Below are positions 4,533 through 5,311 of a stretch of DNA of 5,311 nucleotides, piece by piece; the first letter of the stretch is position 1; each line of letters opens with the position of its first letter. The notes under the pieces were generated by a model, which saw only the letters and a list, made by a program, of their open reading frames with translations, did not search any database and had not been told where the DNA came from. The DNA comes from an uncultured Clostridia bacterium (GTDB taxonomy: Bacteria; Bacillota; Clostridia; TANB77; CAG-508), in the NCBI GenBank assembly GCA_944393755.1, contig CALYBF010000104.1, positions 1 to 5,311 on the forward strand. Reading direction: 5' to 3'. Position numbers and translations under genes: made by a program.

Positions 4533-5311
4533 ATGGGAAATATAGTATTACTAGATGAATTAACAATAAATAAAATAGCAGCAGGAGAAGTTATAGAAAG
4601 ACCAGCATCAGTAGTAAAAGAAATGGTAGAAAACTCAATAGATGCAGGAGCAACTTCAATTACTGTTGAAATAAAAAATGGGGGAATCTCATTTATAAAA
4701 GTAAGTGATAATGGAAAAGGAATAGCAAATGATGATTTAGAAATAGCATTTGAAAGACACGCAACAAGTAAAATAAGGTCAGCAGAGGATTTAAATACAG
4801 TAACATCAATGGGGTTTAGAGGTGAAGCTTTGGCTAGTATTGCAGCAGTTGCAAATGTAGAATTAGTATCAAAAACAGAAGATGAAGAAATAGGATATAG
4901 AGTGGTGGTAGAAGCAGGAGACGTATTAGAAAAAGAAGAAGCAGGTTGTAGAACAGGAACTACAATTACAGTAAGAAACTTATTTTTTAATACACCAGTT
5001 AGATATAAATTCTTAAAAAAAGATTATACAGAATCAGGTTATATTGAAGATGCAATAACAAGAATAGCATTAGTAAACCCAAATGTAGCAATAAAATTAA
5101 TCAATACAGGAAAAACAGTTATTCAAACAAATGGAAGTGGGAATTTAAAAGATGTAGTATACAGTATATATGGAAAAGATATAGCAAGTAATATATTAGA
5201 AGTAAACTACAAATATGAAGATATAGAAGTTACAGGTGTAATAGGAAAGCCAGAAATAGCTAGGTCAAATAGGTCTAATCAATTATTTTTTGTAAATAAA
5301 AGATATATAAA
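4533..5311 (+). CDS. mutL: DNA mismatch repair protein MutL, N-terminal part (3' end outside window)
   Basis: MutL links mismatch recognition by MutS to strand removal; the N-terminal half is a GHKL-type ATPase that dimerises on binding ATP. About 259 codons are visible with no stop. Family motifs are complete: IAAGEVIERP (15-24), then KEMVENSIDAG (29-39) with the catalytic Glu and the Mg-binding Asn; DNGKGI (59-64); RHATSKI (75-81); GFRGEALASI (94-103), which forms the ATP lid; and TGTTITVRNLFFNTPVR (141-157). The visible end (NQLFFVNKRYI) reaches the conserved Lys loop of the second domain. The C-terminal endonuclease and dimerisation region, where the metal-binding motif of MutS1-type Gram-positive MutL would lie, is beyond the window. 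Codons are strongly AT-biased, like secDF and unlike the array. It appears to have its own promoter, so it is not part of the array transcripts. Confidence 0.97.
   Translation, partial: MGNIVLLDELTINKIAAGEVIERPASVVKEMVENSIDAGATSITVEIKNGGISFIKVSDNGKGIANDDLEIAFERHATSKIRSAEDLNTVTSMGFRGEALASIAAVANVELVSKTEDEEIGYRVVVEAGDVLEKEEAGCRTGTTITVRNLFFNTPVRYKFLKKDYTESGYIEDAITRIALVNPNVAIKLINTGKTVIQTNGSGNLKDVVYSIYGKDIASNILEVNYKYEDIEVTGVIGKPEIARSNRSNQLFFVNKRYI

Overview
The window is very AT-rich, all genes are on the + strand, and Shine-Dalgarno sites are strong purine runs. Together with TTA/AGA/ATA-dominated codon use in the housekeeping genes and a MutL with clear similarity to Firmicutes homologues, this points to a low-GC Bacillota, probably an uncultured gut-type Clostridia lineage. 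The taxon cannot be fixed from sequence alone.

Layout. Bases 1-933 hold the 3' part of a divergent secD, followed two bases later by a short, divergent secF (936-1625). This pair ends in a classic intrinsic terminator that overlaps the secF stop codon. Bases 1639-4417 hold a self-contained array of four paralogous genes of unknown function, each about 190-200 codons. Bases 4418-4532 are an AT-rich leader with a probable extended -10 promoter, and 4533-5311 is the 5' part of mutL, cut by the window end.

The array is the unusual part. It is built from three transcription units, each with the same promoter (TTGCAA, 17-base spacer, TAATAT or TAAAAT with an upstream TG), a short leader, the coding region and the same 14-bp hairpin terminator. 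Where one unit meets the next, terminator and promoter are fused into a 65-bp element present in two perfectly identical copies (2955-3019 and 3658-3722). The array starts with a promoter half and ends with a terminator half. Unit 1 carries two genes (1713-2312, and 2348-2953 with an in-frame stop), unit 2 one gene (3067-3645), unit 3 one gene (3774-4373). The proteins share a conserved N-terminal part and a C-terminal frame (Tyr-Trp-x-x-Ser/Ala, then 42-47 residues, then Val-Arg-Pro) around a region that differs completely between copies. None has a signal peptide or membrane segment.

Codon use in the array differs sharply from its neighbours, so it looks like an acquired or separately evolving island between secDF and mutL. 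No recombinase, reverse transcriptase, transposase or other mobility gene lies in the window, so how the units multiply is unknown. SecD and SecF would act together in the membrane as the proton-driven partner of the Sec translocon, and MutL acts in mismatch repair. Nothing in the sequence ties either role to the array.
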